The notes beneath the pieces are model-generated. The model saw only the letters and a program-made list of their open reading frames with translations. It was not told the DNA's origin and did no database searches. Shown piece by piece: positions 53,983-64,000 of a DNA stretch of 64,000 nt. Position numbers and translations under genes: made by a program. Numbering within the stretch: the stretch's first letter is position 1; the number at the start of each line of letters is the position of its first letter. The stretch is taken from assembly GCF_003352065.1 (NCBI RefSeq), contig NZ_CP025803.1, forward strand, positions 2,583,574-2,647,573, written 5' to 3'. The DNA comes from Sulfitobacter sp. SK011 (lineage in GTDB: Bacteria > Pseudomonadota > Alphaproteobacteria > Rhodobacterales > Rhodobacteraceae).

Positions 53983-54456
53983 ATGGCCCTTACCCATTTT
54001 GATGCCAAAGGCGATGCGCATATGGTTGATGTGTCCGACAAGGCAGTCACGGCGCGCATTGCAGTTGCAGAAAATCACATCAAGATGCGGCAGGAAACCT
54101 TTGATATCATTACCGAAGGGCGCGCCAAGAAGGGTGACGTGCTGGGCGTTGCCCGACTGGCCGGGATCATGGCCGCGAAACGCACGGCGGACCTCATCCC
54201 GCTTTGCCATCCGCTGCCAATTACATCGGTTGCGGTTGATTTTATCCCAGATGCAGACCTGCCCGGCATCCGCATCACCGCAACCGTTAAGACCACAGGC
54301 CAGACAGGGGTCGAGATGGAAGCGCTCACAGCCGCATCGGTCGCCGCGTTGACCGTCTATGACATGACCAAGGCGGTGGATAAGGCCATGGAAATCGGTG
54401 GACTGCGCGTTGTGCTCAAGGACGGCGGCAAATCGGGTCGGTTTGAGGCGTCATGA
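53983..54456 (+). CDS. moaC: Cyclic pyranopterin monophosphate synthase
   Basis: A 157-residue Moa[60 protein letters not shown] and [20 protein letters not shown], with the conserved Lys/Asp near MTKAVDK. It converts 3',8-cyclo-GTP to cPMP in molybdopterin synthesis. It abuts trpC and overlaps moeA by 4 bp (ATGA). Molybdenum cofactor would be needed by xanthine dehydrogenase feeding the urate pathway; that enzyme is not in the window. Confidence 0.95.
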   Translation: MALTHFDAKGDAHMVDVSDKAVTARIAVAENHIKMRQETFDIITEGRAKKGDVLGVARLAGIMAAKRTADLIPLCHPLPITSVAVDFIPDADLPGIRITATVKTTGQTGVEMEALTAASVAALTVYDMTKAVDKAMEIGGLRVVLKDGGKSGRFEAS

Positions 54457-55625
54457 TCTCTGTTGAGGCCGCCCTTGCGCAGCTTTTGTCGCTTGTGCGC
54501 CCTTTGGATGTTGAAGATGTGCCTTTGCGCCACGCCGCCGGCCGCGTTCTGGCCCGCGATGTTGCAGCAACGCGCACGCAGCCGCCTTTTGCCGCCTCCT
54601 CTATGGACGGCTATGCCCTGCGCCGGGCCGAGGTTGAACCGGACGCGATGTTCAAAGTGGTGGGTGAAGCCGCTGCCGGGCACCGGTTCGAAGGCGCGCT
54701 TCGTGCAGGTCAGGCGGTGCGGATATTCACTGGCGCGCCGGTTCCAGAAGGTGCCGATTTTGTCGTGATCCAAGAGGATGTGACCCGGCGTGGAGATCTG
54801 ATCACACTGGGCCACCGCATTGGAATCAAAGACAATATTCGCCCAGCCGGTGGTGATTTTGAGGTGGGCCAGACCCTTCATGCCCCCCTGCGCCTGCGCC
54901 CGGCTGATATTGCCTTGCTTGCCGCAATGAACATCGCGGATGTGCCCGTCACCCGCCGCCCCCGCGTGGCAATTTTGGCAACCGGGGACGAGCTGGTTCA
55001 ACCCGGCGAGGTCCCCGGCCCCGATCAGATCATCGCCTCAAACAGCTACGGCCTTGCCGCGATGCTTGAGGGTTTGGGGGCGCAGGTTCACATGTTGCCG
55101 ATTGCACGTGACACCGCAGCCTCTCTGAAACAGGCGTTCAGCCTTGCAAAAGGGTCTGACCTGATCATCACCATCGGCGGCGCGTCCGTCGGTGATCATG
55201 ATCTGGTGGCCCCGGTCGCTGCTGAAATCGGTATGGAACAAGCGTTCTACAAGGTCGCCATGCGCCCCGGCAAGCCGCTGATGGCAGGAAGGCTGGGTGA
55301 TGCCGCAATGATTGGGCTGCCCGGCAATCCCGTTTCTGCGATGGTCTGTGGCACGGTTTTTGTCGCACCCGTGGTCTGCAAAATGCTTGGGCTGGGCGAG
55401 CAGGCAACACCGATGCGTCAGGCACCGCTGGCGCGCGCGCTGCCTGCAAATGGTCCCCGTGCGCATTACATGCGCGCCCGCATCACAGACGGCGCGCTGC
55501 ACCCCGATGACCGACAGGACAGCTCACTTTTGTCTGTGCTTGCGAGCGCCGATGCGCTGCTGGTGCGCCCTGTGGATGATCCGGCCCGCAGGCCCGGTGA
55601 CATAGTGAATTATATCGTTATCTGA
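54453..55625 (+). CDS. moeA: Molybdopterin molybdenumtransferase
   Basis: A 390-residue MoeA. Features are [91 protein letters not shown] and [19 protein letters not shown]. It inserts molybdate into adenylated molybdopterin. It is the last gene before lexA; a promoter and SOS box follow its stop. Confidence 0.94.
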   Translation: MISVEAALAQLLSLVRPLDVEDVPLRHAAGRVLARDVAATRTQPPFAASSMDGYALRRAEVEPDAMFKVVGEAAAGHRFEGALRAGQAVRIFTGAPVPEGADFVVIQEDVTRRGDLITLGHRIGIKDNIRPAGGDFEVGQTLHAPLRLRPADIALLAAMNIADVPVTRRPRVAILATGDELVQPGEVPGPDQIIASNSYGLAAMLEGLGAQVHMLPIARDTAASLKQAFSLAKGSDLIITIGGASVGDHDLVAPVAAEIGMEQAFYKVAMRPGKPLMAGRLGDAAMIGLPGNPVSAMVCGTVFVAPVVCKMLGLGEQATPMRQAPLARALPANGPRAHYMRARITDGALHPDDRQDSSLLSVLASADALLVRPVDDPARRPGDIVNYIVI

Positions 55626-55643
55626 CGAATTTCACACAATTCG

Positions 55644-55672
55644 TTGACACAAAACAAGAACATCCCTAGAAC
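55644..55672 (+). promoter_or_regulatory. lexA promoter with SOS box
   Basis: A TTGACA -35 element (55644-55649) is followed after 17 bp by a -10-like TAGAAC (55667-55672). The alphaproteobacterial LexA box GAAC-N7-GAAC (55658-55672) covers the -10 element. LexA would therefore block its own polymerase site, the usual autoregulation. Confidence 0.8.
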
Positions 55673-55704
55673 AAATCAAAACCACTGTTCAGGGAAAATG
55701 CCCA

Positions 55705-56406
55705 ATGCTGACCAAGAAACAACTCGATCTGCTGGCGTTTATTCACAAACGGGTGCAACGCGATGGCGTCCCGCCCAGTTTTGATGAAATGAAGCTGGCC
55801 CTGGATTTGCGGTCTAAATCCGGCATTCACCGCCTGATCACAGCACTTGAGGAACGCGGCTTTATCCGCCGTCTGGCGCACCGCGCCCGCGCGATCGAAG
55901 TGGTCAAACTCCCTGAAAGCCTTGGCGGCTTGCCCAATCCCGGCTTTGCGCCGCGGGTGATTGATGGGGATCGCCCCGATGTGCCGCGGCCCCCTGCGTC
56001 TATGCCGACATCCACCGTGCACGCGATTGAATTGCCTGTGATGGGTCAGATTGCGGCCGGTGTCCCGATTGATGCCATCAGCCATGTGTCCCATTCCGTT
56101 TCAGTGCCCAACGGCATGATCGCGGGCTCTGGTGAACATTACGCGCTTGAGGTGAAGGGTGATTCGATGATCGACGCCGGGATCAACGATGGCGATGTCG
56201 TGGTGATCCGCGAAACATCCGTGGCAGACGATGGTGACATCGTTGTGGCCCTGGTCGATGACAGCGAAGCCACGCTAAAGCGGTTCCGGCGCAGCGGTTC
56301 TTCCATCGCTCTTGAGGCGGCGAACCCCGCTTACAAGCCAACGGTGCTGCCGTCCAACAGGATCAAGGTTCAGGGCCGTCTGGTCGGGTTGATCCGCACA
56401 TATTGA
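55705..56406 (+). CDS. lexA: LexA repressor
   Basis: A 233-residue LexA. The N-terminal winged helix is [60 protein letters not shown]. The Ala-Gly cleavage site is in [12 protein letters not shown]. The catalytic Ser is in [15 protein letters not shown] and the Lys in [12 protein letters not shown]. It represses SOS genes and self-cleaves with RecA. The 3' end overlaps the convergent comEC gene by 37 bp. Confidence 0.96.
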   Translation: MLTKKQLDLLAFIHKRVQRDGVPPSFDEMKLALDLRSKSGIHRLITALEERGFIRRLAHRARAIEVVKLPESLGGLPNPGFAPRVIDGDRPDVPRPPASMPTSTVHAIELPVMGQIAAGVPIDAISHVSHSVSVPNGMIAGSGEHYALEVKGDSMIDAGINDGDVVVIRETSVADDGDIVVALVDDSEATLKRFRRSGSSIALEAANPAYKPTVLPSNRIKVQGRLVGLIRTY

Positions 56407-58466
56407 CTGGCAAGTTGCCCCTGATCGGGCTTGGGCCAGTTGGTCCAGGGTCGTTCGCCAGCCAGATCGCGGGCTGTGATCATCTGCCAACCCTGCTTGG
56501 TGCGATTGAGTGCAACCGATCCTGTTTGTCTCAGGCGGTCCGGGTCAAACACATCGCAGTCTGACTTTGCCAGATCCGGGGCCGGAACAGAGGTAACAAC
56601 GATCTGACCCGCGCTGCATCCGGCAAACCCTGCAACGGCCCGTTTGCCCGACAAATGGATGACCTGGCCCCCTGACCAGCGCGCGGCGGCCTGTTCCTGA
56701 AATGCGCCGTCTCCGTCATTTTCCAACCAGTTGCGCGCAACAAACCCGGCCCCCTTTTCCTTGCTCAACGCACGCCCCGCAGGGGTCATCAACCCTACCA
56801 GCGTTCCGTTGTCCGCGATCAGGACACCGGGCCGTTGAGCCCCGTGCCACAGCAAAAAGGCCAAGGCCATCGCCGCGATGCCACCCCAGCGCAGACGACC
56901 TTGCCACAAAATCAGGAACAAAAACCCAAGCGCCAACATGGGCAAAACCCATGCCCCCGGCCCCGGCACAAATCCCCGCGCGCCATCAAGGCCCGCGACT
57001 TCATGTGCGACGCCCAAAATCCAACGCAGACCCAGCGCCATCGCCCATAATCCGATCCATTCCAGACCGAAAACCGACAACACCAACGCAGCGACCGCCG
57101 CCGGGATCACCAATATTCCCATCAGCGGCACGGACATCAGATTGGCGATCAGCCCGTAATGGGCAATCGCGTTGAAATGCGCCGCGGCAATCGGGGCCGT
57201 GGCGATACCCGCCACGGCAGAAGACACAAAGACAGCCATCACAGGGCGCAGCCAACGCGGTATGAACGCCAGTTCAACGCCGCGCAGCCAGCCAAATACA
57301 GCCACAAGCGCCGTTGTCGCGGCAAAAGACATCTGAAACCCCGGACCCATCAGTGCCTCAGGCCGCAAGACCAGCACAATAATCGCCGCCACCGCCACAG
57401 CACGCAGCGAAATGGCCCGCCTGCCGATCATCAGCGCCCCCAAGGCGACGGCAACCATGACAAAGGCGCGTTCCGTGGCCACATTGCCGCCCGAGAGCGC
57501 CAGATAGCCCGACGCCGCGATCAGCGCGCCGCAAGCGGCGATGCCCTTGGTTGGCCAATTCAGGGCGATGCGCGGAACGGCCACCAGCAAAAGCCGCAGC
57601 GCGCCAAACACCACTGCCGTGACCAACCCCATATGAAGCCCCGAAATCGCCAAAAGATGGGCGAGGTTGCTGGCGCGCAGATCATCCAGCGCCCCTTGGC
57701 TGATTGCACTGCGATCCCCGGTGGTGATGGCAGTCGCGAACCCGCCGATGTCCCCCGGCAGAGCGGCCTGAATACGGGCTGATGCCGCCATACGTATGCG
57801 AAAGACCGCAAGCCCCGCATGCCCCGCCTCGGCGCGCGCAGCGCCCACCAGCGGCACGCGGGTATAGCCCACGGCCCCCAATCTTGCGAACCACGCATGG
57901 CGCTGAAAATCGAAGCCCCCCGGTTCAACTGGTCCCGAAGGTGGCGACAGATGGGCGGTTGTCATCACCCGCAGCCCCGGTTCGGGGGTAATCCCGCCCA
58001 CCGCGTGACCATGCAAAGAGATGCGCACCCGGTCCGGCGTGCGGTGCGGCGGCACCCGGTCAAGGCGGACCTGATCAAGCGTCAGGCGCAGCGCGTCAGA
58101 CTGGCTGCGATCCATTGCGACCACCCGCCCCTCAACCGCGCCGTAGTAACGCCAGCCAAGGACCGGCCCTGCGACATGATGGGTTCGCACACCCGCAATG
58201 ATGAACCCGGCCAGACAGAGCGCAATACCAGCGGCCATTGGTGACACAGCTTCGGGCAAGCACCACCCAAAGATGGCAAAGACCAGCATCAAGGCGAAAA
58301 GGCCTGCAAACATTATAAACGATGGTTCTGTCAGAATGTTGAAATAGGTTCCGATGCCCGCCGCAAGGCAAACGGGAACCCAGCCGATCAACATGCCGCG
58401 TTGGTTGGGAAAGAGAGATGCCAACGGGATGAGGAACGATGCGGTCATCTGCGCAGTTCGCCCCAT
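56370..58466 (-). CDS. comEC: ComEC/Rec2 family DNA-uptake membrane protein
   Basis: About 698 residues with an N-terminal DUF4131 region ([20 protein letters not shown]), then the Competence domain ([60 protein letters not shown]) and many membrane helices. The usual C-terminal metallo-beta-lactamase domain is absent, as in many alphaproteobacteria; a short soluble tail ends in INPTRRP. It is expected to pass single-stranded DNA through the inner membrane. Start at 58466 ([10 protein letters not shown]) was taken, with GGGGG upstream; a GTG seven codons earlier is possible. Confidence 0.88.
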   Translation of the reverse strand: MGRTAQMTASFLIPLASLFPNQRGMLIGWVPVCLAAGIGTYFNILTEPSFIMFAGLFALMLVFAIFGWCLPEAVSPMAAGIALCLAGFIIAGVRTHHVAGPVLGWRYYGAVEGRVVAMDRSQSDALRLTLDQVRLDRVPPHRTPDRVRISLHGHAVGGITPEPGLRVMTTAHLSPPSGPVEPGGFDFQRHAWFARLGAVGYTRVPLVGAARAEAGHAGLAVFRIRMAASARIQAALPGDIGGFATAITTGDRSAISQGALDDLRASNLAHLLAISGLHMGLVTAVVFGALRLLLVAVPRIALNWPTKGIAACGALIAASGYLALSGGNVATERAFVMVAVALGALMIGRRAISLRAVAVAAIIVLVLRPEALMGPGFQMSFAATTALVAVFGWLRGVELAFIPRWLRPVMAVFVSSAVAGIATAPIAAAHFNAIAHYGLIANLMSVPLMGILVIPAAVAALVLSVFGLEWIGLWAMALGLRWILGVAHEVAGLDGARGFVPGPGAWVLPMLALGFLFLILWQGRLRWGGIAAMALAFLLWHGAQRPGVLIADNGTLVGLMTPAGRALSKEKGAGFVARNWLENDGDGAFQEQAAARWSGGQVIHLSGKRAVAGFAGCSAGQIVVTSVPAPDLAKSDCDVFDPDRLRQTGSVALNRTKQGWQMITARDLAGERPWTNWPKPDQGQLASQYVRINPTRRP

Positions 58467-58606
58467 GCTTGCCCCCGGTTGATGCACTGTTTAGACAGAC
58501 GTGAGACTCTAGCGGGTTCATGGTTAGCAAAAGGTAAACGCGAGGATAAGCGCGCACCAAACAAGCCTCCCCGCACTCTACATCCTGAACAGAAAGTCAG
58601 CCATCC

Positions 58607-60007
58607 ATGTCTTTGCCCGTTGTCACCCGCTTTGCCCCGTCCCCTACCGGATTTTTGCACATTGGTGGCGCGCGCACGGCACTCTTTAATTGGCTTTATG
58701 CGCGGGGCCGTAGCGGGAAGTTTCTGCTCAGGATCGAAGACACCGACCGCGCACGTTCCACGCCCGAAGCGACCTCTGCAATTCTGCAAGGCATGGCCTG
58801 GCTTGGCCTTGATCATGACGGCGATGTCGTCAGCCAGTTCGAAAACGCCCCGCGCCACGCTGCAGTGGCCAATGAATTGCTGGCCAAAGGGGCGGCCTTC
58901 AAGTGTTTCGCAACCCAAGACGACATTGAAGCCTTTCGCGAGGCCGCCAAGGCCGAAGGACGCAGCACGCTTTACCGATCCCCCTGGCGCGATGCCGACC
59001 CTGCCGACCATCCCGATGCGCCCTATGTGATCCGTATCAAAGCACCAACAACAGGCGAAACCGTGATCCGTGACGCGGTGCAGGGTGACGTGACCATTCA
59101 GAACGATCAACTTGATGACATGGTGTTGCTGCGGTCTGATGGCACGCCGGTCTATATGTTGGCCGTGGTTGTGGATGACCATGACATGGGCGTGACCCAT
59201 GTGATCCGCGGTGACGACCACCTCAACAATGCCGCGCGGCAAATGATGATCTATCACGGCATGGGGTGGGATGTACCGGTCTGGGCCCATATCCCGCTGA
59301 TCCACGGGCCTGATGGCAAAAAGCTGTCCAAACGCCACGGGGCTTTGGGCGCACAGGAATATCAGGCAATGGGCTATCCCGCCGCTGGCATGCGCAATTA
59401 TCTTGCCCGTCTGGGGTGGAGCCATGGTGACGACGAATTTTTTACCGACAAGCAAGCCATGGAATGGTTCGACCTGGATGGCATCCGCCGCAGCCCGGCG
59501 CAATTTGACATCAAGAAGCTTGAGAATATCTGCGGCCAGCATATCGCGGTTGCAGATGATGCCGCATTGCGGCGCGAATGCGAGGCATACCTGGCTGCGG
59601 CTGGATTGCCTGCGCTGACTTCCGCACAGTCATCCGGATTCCAGGCGGCGCTCTACTGTCTCAAAGAACGGGCGAAGACATTGCCGGAACTTCTTGAAAA
59701 AGCACATTTTGTTCTGACATCCCGGCCGATTACCCCGGATGACAAGGCATCAAAAAACCTTGATGATGTATCCCGTGGTATGCTGTCTGAATTGACGCCG
59801 CATCTGCAAAATGCTAGCTGGAACAAAGAAACGCTGGAAGAGGTGATGAACGGCTTTGCTGCCGCGAAAGAAACCAAATTCGGCAAGCTGGCAGGGCCTT
59901 TGCGTGCGGCCCTTGCAGGGCGCGCGGTGACCCCATCGGTTTTTGACATGATGCTTGTGTTGGGACGTGATGAAACTCTTGCCCGGCTAACAGACGCAGC
60001 GGCCTGA
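58607..60007 (+). CDS. gltX: Glutamyl-tRNA synthetase
   Basis: A 466-residue class I synthetase: HIGH-type [20 protein letters not shown] and KMSKS-type [13 protein letters not shown]. The middle domain has [20 protein letters not shown] and the C-terminal helical anticodon-binding region ends LARLTDAAA. It charges tRNA-Glu. Alphaproteobacteria often have two copies; only this one is in the window. Confidence 0.94.
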   Translation: MSLPVVTRFAPSPTGFLHIGGARTALFNWLYARGRSGKFLLRIEDTDRARSTPEATSAILQGMAWLGLDHDGDVVSQFENAPRHAAVANELLAKGAAFKCFATQDDIEAFREAAKAEGRSTLYRSPWRDADPADHPDAPYVIRIKAPTTGETVIRDAVQGDVTIQNDQLDDMVLLRSDGTPVYMLAVVVDDHDMGVTHVIRGDDHLNNAARQMMIYHGMGWDVPVWAHIPLIHGPDGKKLSKRHGALGAQEYQAMGYPAAGMRNYLARLGWSHGDDEFFTDKQAMEWFDLDGIRRSPAQFDIKKLENICGQHIAVADDAALRRECEAYLAAAGLPALTSAQSSGFQAALYCLKERAKTLPELLEKAHFVLTSRPITPDDKASKNLDDVSRGMLSELTPHLQNASWNKETLEEVMNGFAAAKETKFGKLAGPLRAALAGRAVTPSVFDMMLVLGRDETLARLTDAAA

Positions 60008-60120
60008 CATCGGTTAACCCCGCAGCAAGGTTGAGTAAGATAACAGACAAGGCAGCCCCCCGAGGGGCCATGCCCAGACGGCGGGAAGATACCCGCAGCC
60101 AACATTCGGGAAGGGACTTC

Positions 60121-61416
60121 ATGGCTGAGAAAAAGAAATCCGCGACATTGACCATCGACGGCGACAATTACGAGTTGCCAATCCTATCGCCCACCGTGGG
60201 CCCGGATGTTTTGGATATTCGCAAGCTTTACGGCCAGCTGGATGTTTTTACCTACGACCCGGGCTATACCTCAACAGCAGCCTGCGACAGCACAATTACG
60301 TTTATTGACGGTGAAGAAGGCGTGTTGCTGCACCGTGGCTATCCGATTGATCAGCTTGCAGGCAAATCTCACTATCTCGAGGTGTGCTATCTGCTGCTTT
60401 ATGGGGAACTCCCCTCGCCCAAGGCGCTTGAGGATTTCGAGACGCTGGTGACAAACCACACCATGATCCACGAACAGATGATGTATTTCTTCCGTGGCTT
60501 CCGCCGTGACGCACATCCAATGGCGGTTATGGTTGGCGTTGTTGGTGCAATGTCCGCGTTTTATCACGACAGCACGGATATCGCAGACGAACACCAGCGC
60601 GAGGTTGCGTCGATCCGTTTGATCGCAAAAATGCCGACCATTGCCGCGATGGCCTATAAATACACAATTGGTCAGCCGTTTGTGTACCCGCGCAATGATC
60701 TGGATTACGCGTCAAACTTCCTGCGCATGTGTTTTGCCGTGCCCGCAGAGGAATACGTGGTTAACCCAATCCTCAGCCGCGCGATGGACCGGATATTCAC
60801 GTTGCATGCGGACCACGAACAAAACGCATCCACATCCACCGTCCGACTGGCATCTTCGTCAGGCGCGAACCCGTTTGCCTGTATCGCGGCCGGTATTGCC
60901 TGCCTTTGGGGCCCTGCGCATGGCGGCGCAAATCAGGCCTGTCTTGAGATGCTCAAGGAAATCGGCACACCTGACCGCATTCCCGAATTCATCGCCCGCG
61001 CCAAGGACAAGAACGATCCCTTCCGTCTCATGGGCTTTGGCCACCGGGTCTATAAGAACTTCGATCCCCGCGCCACGGTGATGAAAGAAAGCGCTGACGA
61101 GGTTCTGGAACTGCTGGGTATTGACAACAACCCGATCCTGCAGGTCGCCAAAGAGCTTGAGAAACAGGCGCTGGAAGATCCGTACTTCTCAGAGAAGAAA
61201 CTGTTCCCGAATGTGGACTTCTATTCCGGGATCATTCTGGAAGCGATGGGTTTCCCGACGTCGATGTTCACGCCCATCTTTGCCCTGTCGCGCACAGTTG
61301 GCTGGATTTCCCAGTGGAAGGAAATGATCGCCGATCCACAGAACAAGATTGGCCGTCCGCGCCAGCTTTATCTGGGTGAAACGAAACGCGATTACGTGGA
61401 TATTGAAAACCGCTGA
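60121..61416 (+). CDS. gltA: Citrate synthase, type II
   Basis: A 431-residue hexameric-type citrate synthase. Catalytic residues are in [20 protein letters not shown] (His), [20 protein letters not shown] (His) and [17 protein letters not shown] (Asp). The N-terminal beta region [20 protein letters not shown] marks type II. It condenses oxaloacetate and acetyl-CoA, and would receive oxaloacetate from the bhc cycle. ATG at 60121 with GGGAAGGG upstream; the 30 codons open before it are unsupported. A strong terminator follows. Confidence 0.95.
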   Translation: MAEKKKSATLTIDGDNYELPILSPTVGPDVLDIRKLYGQLDVFTYDPGYTSTAACDSTITFIDGEEGVLLHRGYPIDQLAGKSHYLEVCYLLLYGELPSPKALEDFETLVTNHTMIHEQMMYFFRGFRRDAHPMAVMVGVVGAMSAFYHDSTDIADEHQREVASIRLIAKMPTIAAMAYKYTIGQPFVYPRNDLDYASNFLRMCFAVPAEEYVVNPILSRAMDRIFTLHADHEQNASTSTVRLASSSGANPFACIAAGIACLWGPAHGGANQACLEMLKEIGTPDRIPEFIARAKDKNDPFRLMGFGHRVYKNFDPRATVMKESADEVLELLGIDNNPILQVAKELEKQALEDPYFSEKKLFPNVDFYSGIILEAMGFPTSMFTPIFALSRTVGWISQWKEMIADPQNKIGRPRQLYLGETKRDYVDIENR

Positions 61417-61437
61417 TCAGTTGAACACATGATAGGG

Positions 61438-61466
61438 ATGCCTCGGCTTTTGTCGGGGCATTTTCG
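61438..61466 (+). terminator. Rho-independent terminator of gltA
   Basis: ATGCCTCG (61438-61445) / CGGGGCAT (61454-61461) with one T-G pair and an 8-base loop, followed by TTTTCGTTTG, 22 bp past the gltA stop. Confidence 0.82.
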
Positions 61467-61794
61467 TTTGTCTGATGTCTTACAGGTCTTGCGTGTCCGG
61501 CCCGGCCAATGCTGAACAGCAGTGTCACCCGATGCATCACAGAAACGCCCAGACACTCACAATAAGTAGAGAATCACTGTTTCTGGTCGCTCGGACAGTT
61601 TGGATATAATCCTGCCTGGTTCAGCAAATTGTTTCTGTTACCAATGCCTTAATCGAAACACAGACCCCGCAAACAGGGCAAAAATGTGTCATTGTTTCGC
61701 CAATTCCAACAATAACGCCGTCCGCTTGACCGTATTTGCCATCGCTAGTTAACTTTATCCTGGTTCAAACCTCGATGGCAAAGGTGGGCGAAGT
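61467..61794. other. 328-bp intergenic region downstream of gltA
   Basis: No credible ORF. The stretch 61560-61750 is A+T-rich and contains no strong palindromes; it probably holds the promoter of the two small coupled ORFs that follow. Confidence 0.5.
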
Positions 61795-61926
61795 ATGGGG
61801 GTAAAAATGTATTCTGGCATGAGGCGTTTTTGGGCGCGATCTGATGCGCCGGTCCGCAAGTTTGCGTCACTGCCTGCCATTGATCCTACGTGGCTGCCTT
61901 TCTCTGACAGGAAGGTGGTTCCATGA
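61795..61926 (+). CDS. Possible 43-residue protein, coupled to the next ORF
   Basis: ATG at 61795. The product begins MGVKMYSGMRRFWARSDAPV and ends WLPFSDRKVVP; it is basic and Trp-rich, without signal peptide or membrane helix. No family recognised. Its TGA overlaps the ATG of the 99-residue ORF (ATGA), the same coupling used by true genes in this genome, which is the main support for calling it. The upstream GGTGGGCGAAGT gives a modest ribosome site. Confidence 0.45.
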   Translation: MGVKMYSGMRRFWARSDAPVRKFASLPAIDPTWLPFSDRKVVP

Positions 61927-62222
61927 GATCGAATCAACAGTCTGGCCAATTTCGCTGGGATCATGCCGCCAGCCTCATGCCTGTGGGTGGCGCTGCTCAG
62001 CAATGTCCGCAAGGTGCTTTGGTGCCTGACCTGTTGCATGATTGTGATCAGGTTGCGGTTGTCTATGACAAGGGCCAGACCCCGCCAGAGATCACCATCA
62101 TGCAGGTTTCAGGATTTGTGCACACGGTTCTTGCAGATGGCATTGCCGTCGCCGTTGTCGCATGCACATCCGGACCTGCACCCAGCGCTGAAAATGTGCT
62201 GTTGGTGGAACGCTCCAGCTAA
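61923..62222 (+). CDS. Hypothetical 99-residue protein
   Basis: Starts MRSNQQSGQFRWDHAASLMP and is followed by a mainly beta-strand-like pattern: DQVAVVYDKGQTPPEITIMQ, VSGFVHTVLADGIAVAVVAC and a final SAENVLLVERSS. No signal peptide, membrane helix or known motif. The composition and codon use look like a real gene of this genome. It is coupled to the preceding small ORF by an ATGA overlap and converges on the paaG-like gene. Function unknown. Confidence 0.6.
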   Translation: MRSNQQSGQFRWDHAASLMPVGGAAQQCPQGALVPDLLHDCDQVAVVYDKGQTPPEITIMQVSGFVHTVLADGIAVAVVACTSGPAPSAENVLLVERSS

Positions 62223-62245
62223 AAGCTCAAAGAGCCCGCGAGCGA

Positions 62246-63022
62246 TCAGCGCCCTTCAAACGATGGGCTGCGTTTTTCAACAAATGCCAGAACGCCTTCT
62301 TTGAAATCGCGCGATTTGCCGCATTTGCCTTGCTCCTGCGCCTCAAAGGTCAGCTGATCCTCAAAGGTATTGTCCCATGATCCGCGCAACACAGCTTTGA
62401 CCGCGCTGTAAGCCGCCGTTGGACCCGCCGCAAGATGCGCCGCCTTGGCCCGCCAATGCGCATCGAAATCCGCATCTGGCACCGCTTCCCATATCATGCC
62501 CCAATCATCGGCCTGACGTGCCGATATCTTATCGGCAAAAAGCGCCGCGCCCATTGCCTTTGCCGTGCCCATCTGACGCGGCAGCACATAGGTGCCGCCC
62601 GCATCCGGGATCAACCCGATTTTGGTGAAAGCCTGCATGAAATAGGCGGACTCAGCGGCAAAAACCACATCTGCTGCCAGCGCCAGATTGGCCCCGGCCC
62701 CAGCAGCCGGCCCATTCACCGCAGCAATTGTGGGCACCGGACAATTCACAATGGCCCGCAACATCGGCGCATATTCGTCGCGCAAGGTCCGCTCCAGATC
62801 AATGGACGATGAATTGGCGCGGTCGCCCAGATCCTGACCAGAACAAAACGCGCGCCCCGCGCCGGTCAAGACCACAACCCGCGCCTCTTCGCCCCCTTGC
62901 TTGACGGCATGGGCGATTTCCGCACGCATCTGGGTGGTCAACGCATTCATCTTGTCCGCGCGGTTCAAGGTGATCAGGGCAACGCCTTCGGCCAGATCAT
63001 AAGTGATTGTCTGATATTCCAT
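62246..63022 (-). CDS. paaG: Enoyl-CoA hydratase/isomerase, PaaG-like
   Basis: A 258-residue crotonase. The oxyanion loops are FCSGQDLGDR and VNGPAAGAGANLALAADVVF. AFTKIGLIPDAGGTYVLPRQ carries the Asp position of PaaG-type isomerases in place of the second hydratase Glu. PaaG isomerises ring-epoxide phenylacetyl-CoA to the oxepin. No other paa gene is near, so a general enoyl-CoA isomerase role is possible. Confidence 0.78.
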   Translation of the reverse strand: MEYQTITYDLAEGVALITLNRADKMNALTTQMRAEIAHAVKQGGEEARVVVLTGAGRAFCSGQDLGDRANSSSIDLERTLRDEYAPMLRAIVNCPVPTIAAVNGPAAGAGANLALAADVVFAAESAYFMQAFTKIGLIPDAGGTYVLPRQMGTAKAMGAALFADKISARQADDWGMIWEAVPDADFDAHWRAKAAHLAAGPTAAYSAVKAVLRGSWDNTFEDQLTFEAQEQGKCGKSRDFKEGVLAFVEKRSPSFEGR

Positions 63023-63097
63023 CGGTTTTGCCCCTTATTCACGCGGATTTAATGCAGGTTTAACAAAGCCACAGGTGCTGACCAGCAAAACCGCACG

Positions 63098-63550
63098 TCA
63101 TTGCCGCAAAATATCGCGCAGCCGCGCTGCTTCATCATCGTTCAGCGGCGTTTCTTCCTTTGGTAGCGCCTTTGAGCGGCTGCGCAGATATCCAAAACCA
63201 ACGCCCCCCGCCACCAGCAGCATCAACGGCCCCGCGGCCCACAGCAGCCAGTTCGCGCCGCGTGTGTCGGGCTTGAGCAGGACATATTCACCATAACGCG
63301 CCACGATGAAATCAACCGCTTGTTGGTCACTGTCGCCCGCCACCAGCCGCTCGCGCAGCAGCACACGCAGGTCACGGGCAAGGCTCGCATTGCTCTCATC
63401 AATGCTCTCGTTGCGGCACACCAGACATCGCAGCCCTTTGGACACTTCACGCGCCCGCGCCTCCAACACCGGATCGCTTAGCACCTCGTCTGGTTCCACC
63501 GCCATCAACGGCGTTGCCAACAGCATCAAGATCAGGATCAGCCGCTTCAT
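63098..63550 (-). CDS. ccmH: Cytochrome c maturation protein CcmH (CcmL-type)
   Basis: A 150-residue protein: signal peptide (MKRLILILMLLATPLMAVEP), the LRCLVCRNESIDESNASLAR redox motif (Cys-x-x-Cys), LRVLLRERLVAGDSDQQAVD, FIVARYGEYVLLKPDTRGAN and a C-terminal membrane helix. It reduces apocytochrome c thiols for haem attachment. PuuD and other c-type cytochromes need this system. Its ATG overlaps the ccmF stop. Confidence 0.92.
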   Translation of the reverse strand: MKRLILILMLLATPLMAVEPDEVLSDPVLEARAREVSKGLRCLVCRNESIDESNASLARDLRVLLRERLVAGDSDQQAVDFIVARYGEYVLLKPDTRGANWLLWAAGPLMLLVAGGVGFGYLRSRSKALPKEETPLNDDEAARLRDILRQ

Positions 63551-64000
63551 TCCGCAGGCACCGCCTGGGATTTGCGCGCACCTGCCGCGACACGAAAACG
63601 CCTGTCGGTTAGGCTCAGCAGACCACCCAGCGCCATCATTGCACAGCCAATCCATATCCAGTTGGTCAGCGGCTTGATGTACGTACGCACAGCCCATCCG
63701 CCGCCATCCTGTTTGTCGCCAATCACAACATAGACATCGCGTGCGAGATTATAGTCGATCGCCGCCTCGGTTGTCGGCATCTGGGCCACGGGATAAAAGC
63801 GTTTCTCAGGCCGCAATTGCGCAATCTCGCGCCCGTTTCGGGCCAGTGTCACCTGTCCCATCGTCGACAGGTAATTCGGCCCGCGCACTTCGTCCACCGC
63901 AGTCAGGGTCAAGGTGTAGCTGCCAACATCAAAGGGCTCGTCAATCTGCGCCACACGAAGGTCATCCATGCTCCATGCTGTCAGCCCCGCAACCCCGGCG
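63547..64000 (-). CDS. ccmF: Cytochrome c haem lyase subunit CcmF, C-terminal part (cut by window edge)
   Basis: The frame is open from base 64000 down to the stop at 63547, about 150 residues. The segments AGLTAWSMDDLRVAQ, GRSYTL-like VGSYTLTLTAVDEVRGPNYL, FYPVAQMPTTEAAIDYNLAR, DVYVVIGDKQDGGGWAVRTY and IKPLTNWIWIGCAMMALGG are the conserved C-terminus of CcmF with its last membrane helix. An internal ATG at 63969 is not the start. The stop overlaps ccmH (ATGA). Confidence 0.92.
   Translation of the reverse strand, partial: AGVAGLTAWSMDDLRVAQIDEPFDVGSYTLTLTAVDEVRGPNYLSTMGQVTLARNGREIAQLRPEKRFYPVAQMPTTEAAIDYNLARDVYVVIGDKQDGGGWAVRTYIKPLTNWIWIGCAMMALGGLLSLTDRRFRVAAGARKSQAVPAE

Overview
The window is a 64 kb chromosomal segment of an alphaproteobacterium, most likely a marine member of the Rhodobacterales (Roseobacter group). 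The evidence is a GC content that looks close to 60%, a complete beta-hydroxyaspartate cycle cluster, a B12-dependent ribonucleotide reductase (NrdJ), a trpGDC-moaC-moeA-lexA order with a GAAC-N7-GAAC SOS box, a PuuD-type urate dehydrogenase and an alphaproteobacterial ComEC. I could not resolve the genus. Genes are densely packed and often joined by 4-bp ATGA overlaps. I see no rRNA, phage, insertion sequence or CRISPR array.

Layout. 1-10.6 kb: end of exonuclease III, an HNH nuclease, a PepSY / cytochrome b561 / membrane LuxR operon, an esterase-glycosylase-cobK operon, an MFS transporter, and cysS-cimA-methyltransferase-phytoene/squalene synthase-like. 10.8-17.6 kb: an aminotransferase, a decayed toxin-antitoxin pair, a LysE exporter, an outer-membrane barrel protein, a non-pyrrolysine MttB-like methyltransferase, and a divergent EF-hand/ECF sigma pair. 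17.7-30.2 kb: a metabolic island (below). 30.2-39.5 kb: cardiolipin synthase, a nuclease/phosphatase, DUF2188, a structured intergenic region, nrdJ, tRNA-Pro, DUF192, a double cold-shock protein and pdxH. 39.8-45.5 kb: fabI, two LysE exporters, gpt, an aminotransferase and a PpiD/SurA-like foldase. 45.5-58.5 kb: trpE, an aspartoacylase-family protein, YibQ-like deacetylase, trpG-trpD-ung-trpC-moaC-moeA, lexA, comEC. 58.6-64 kb: gltX, gltA, two small coupled ORFs, paaG-like, ccmH and ccmF.

The most interesting part is 17.7-30.2 kb. Genes for oxidative purine breakdown (puuD, hiuH, a puuE-OHCU decarboxylase fusion, allE, allA and an NCS2 permease) flank and interlock with bhcR-bhcABCD. Read together, urate is converted through 5-hydroxyisourate, OHCU, allantoin, allantoate, ureidoglycine and ureidoglycolate to glyoxylate. 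BhcA-D then assimilate glyoxylate into oxaloacetate without losing carbon. Only the allantoate amidohydrolase step is absent from the window. The bhcR-bhcA and puuE-hiuH intergenic regions both carry TGAAAA/TTTTCA-type repeats, which suggests shared control; this is inference. The enzyme families are known, while the physical coupling of purine salvage to the cycle is the point worth testing.
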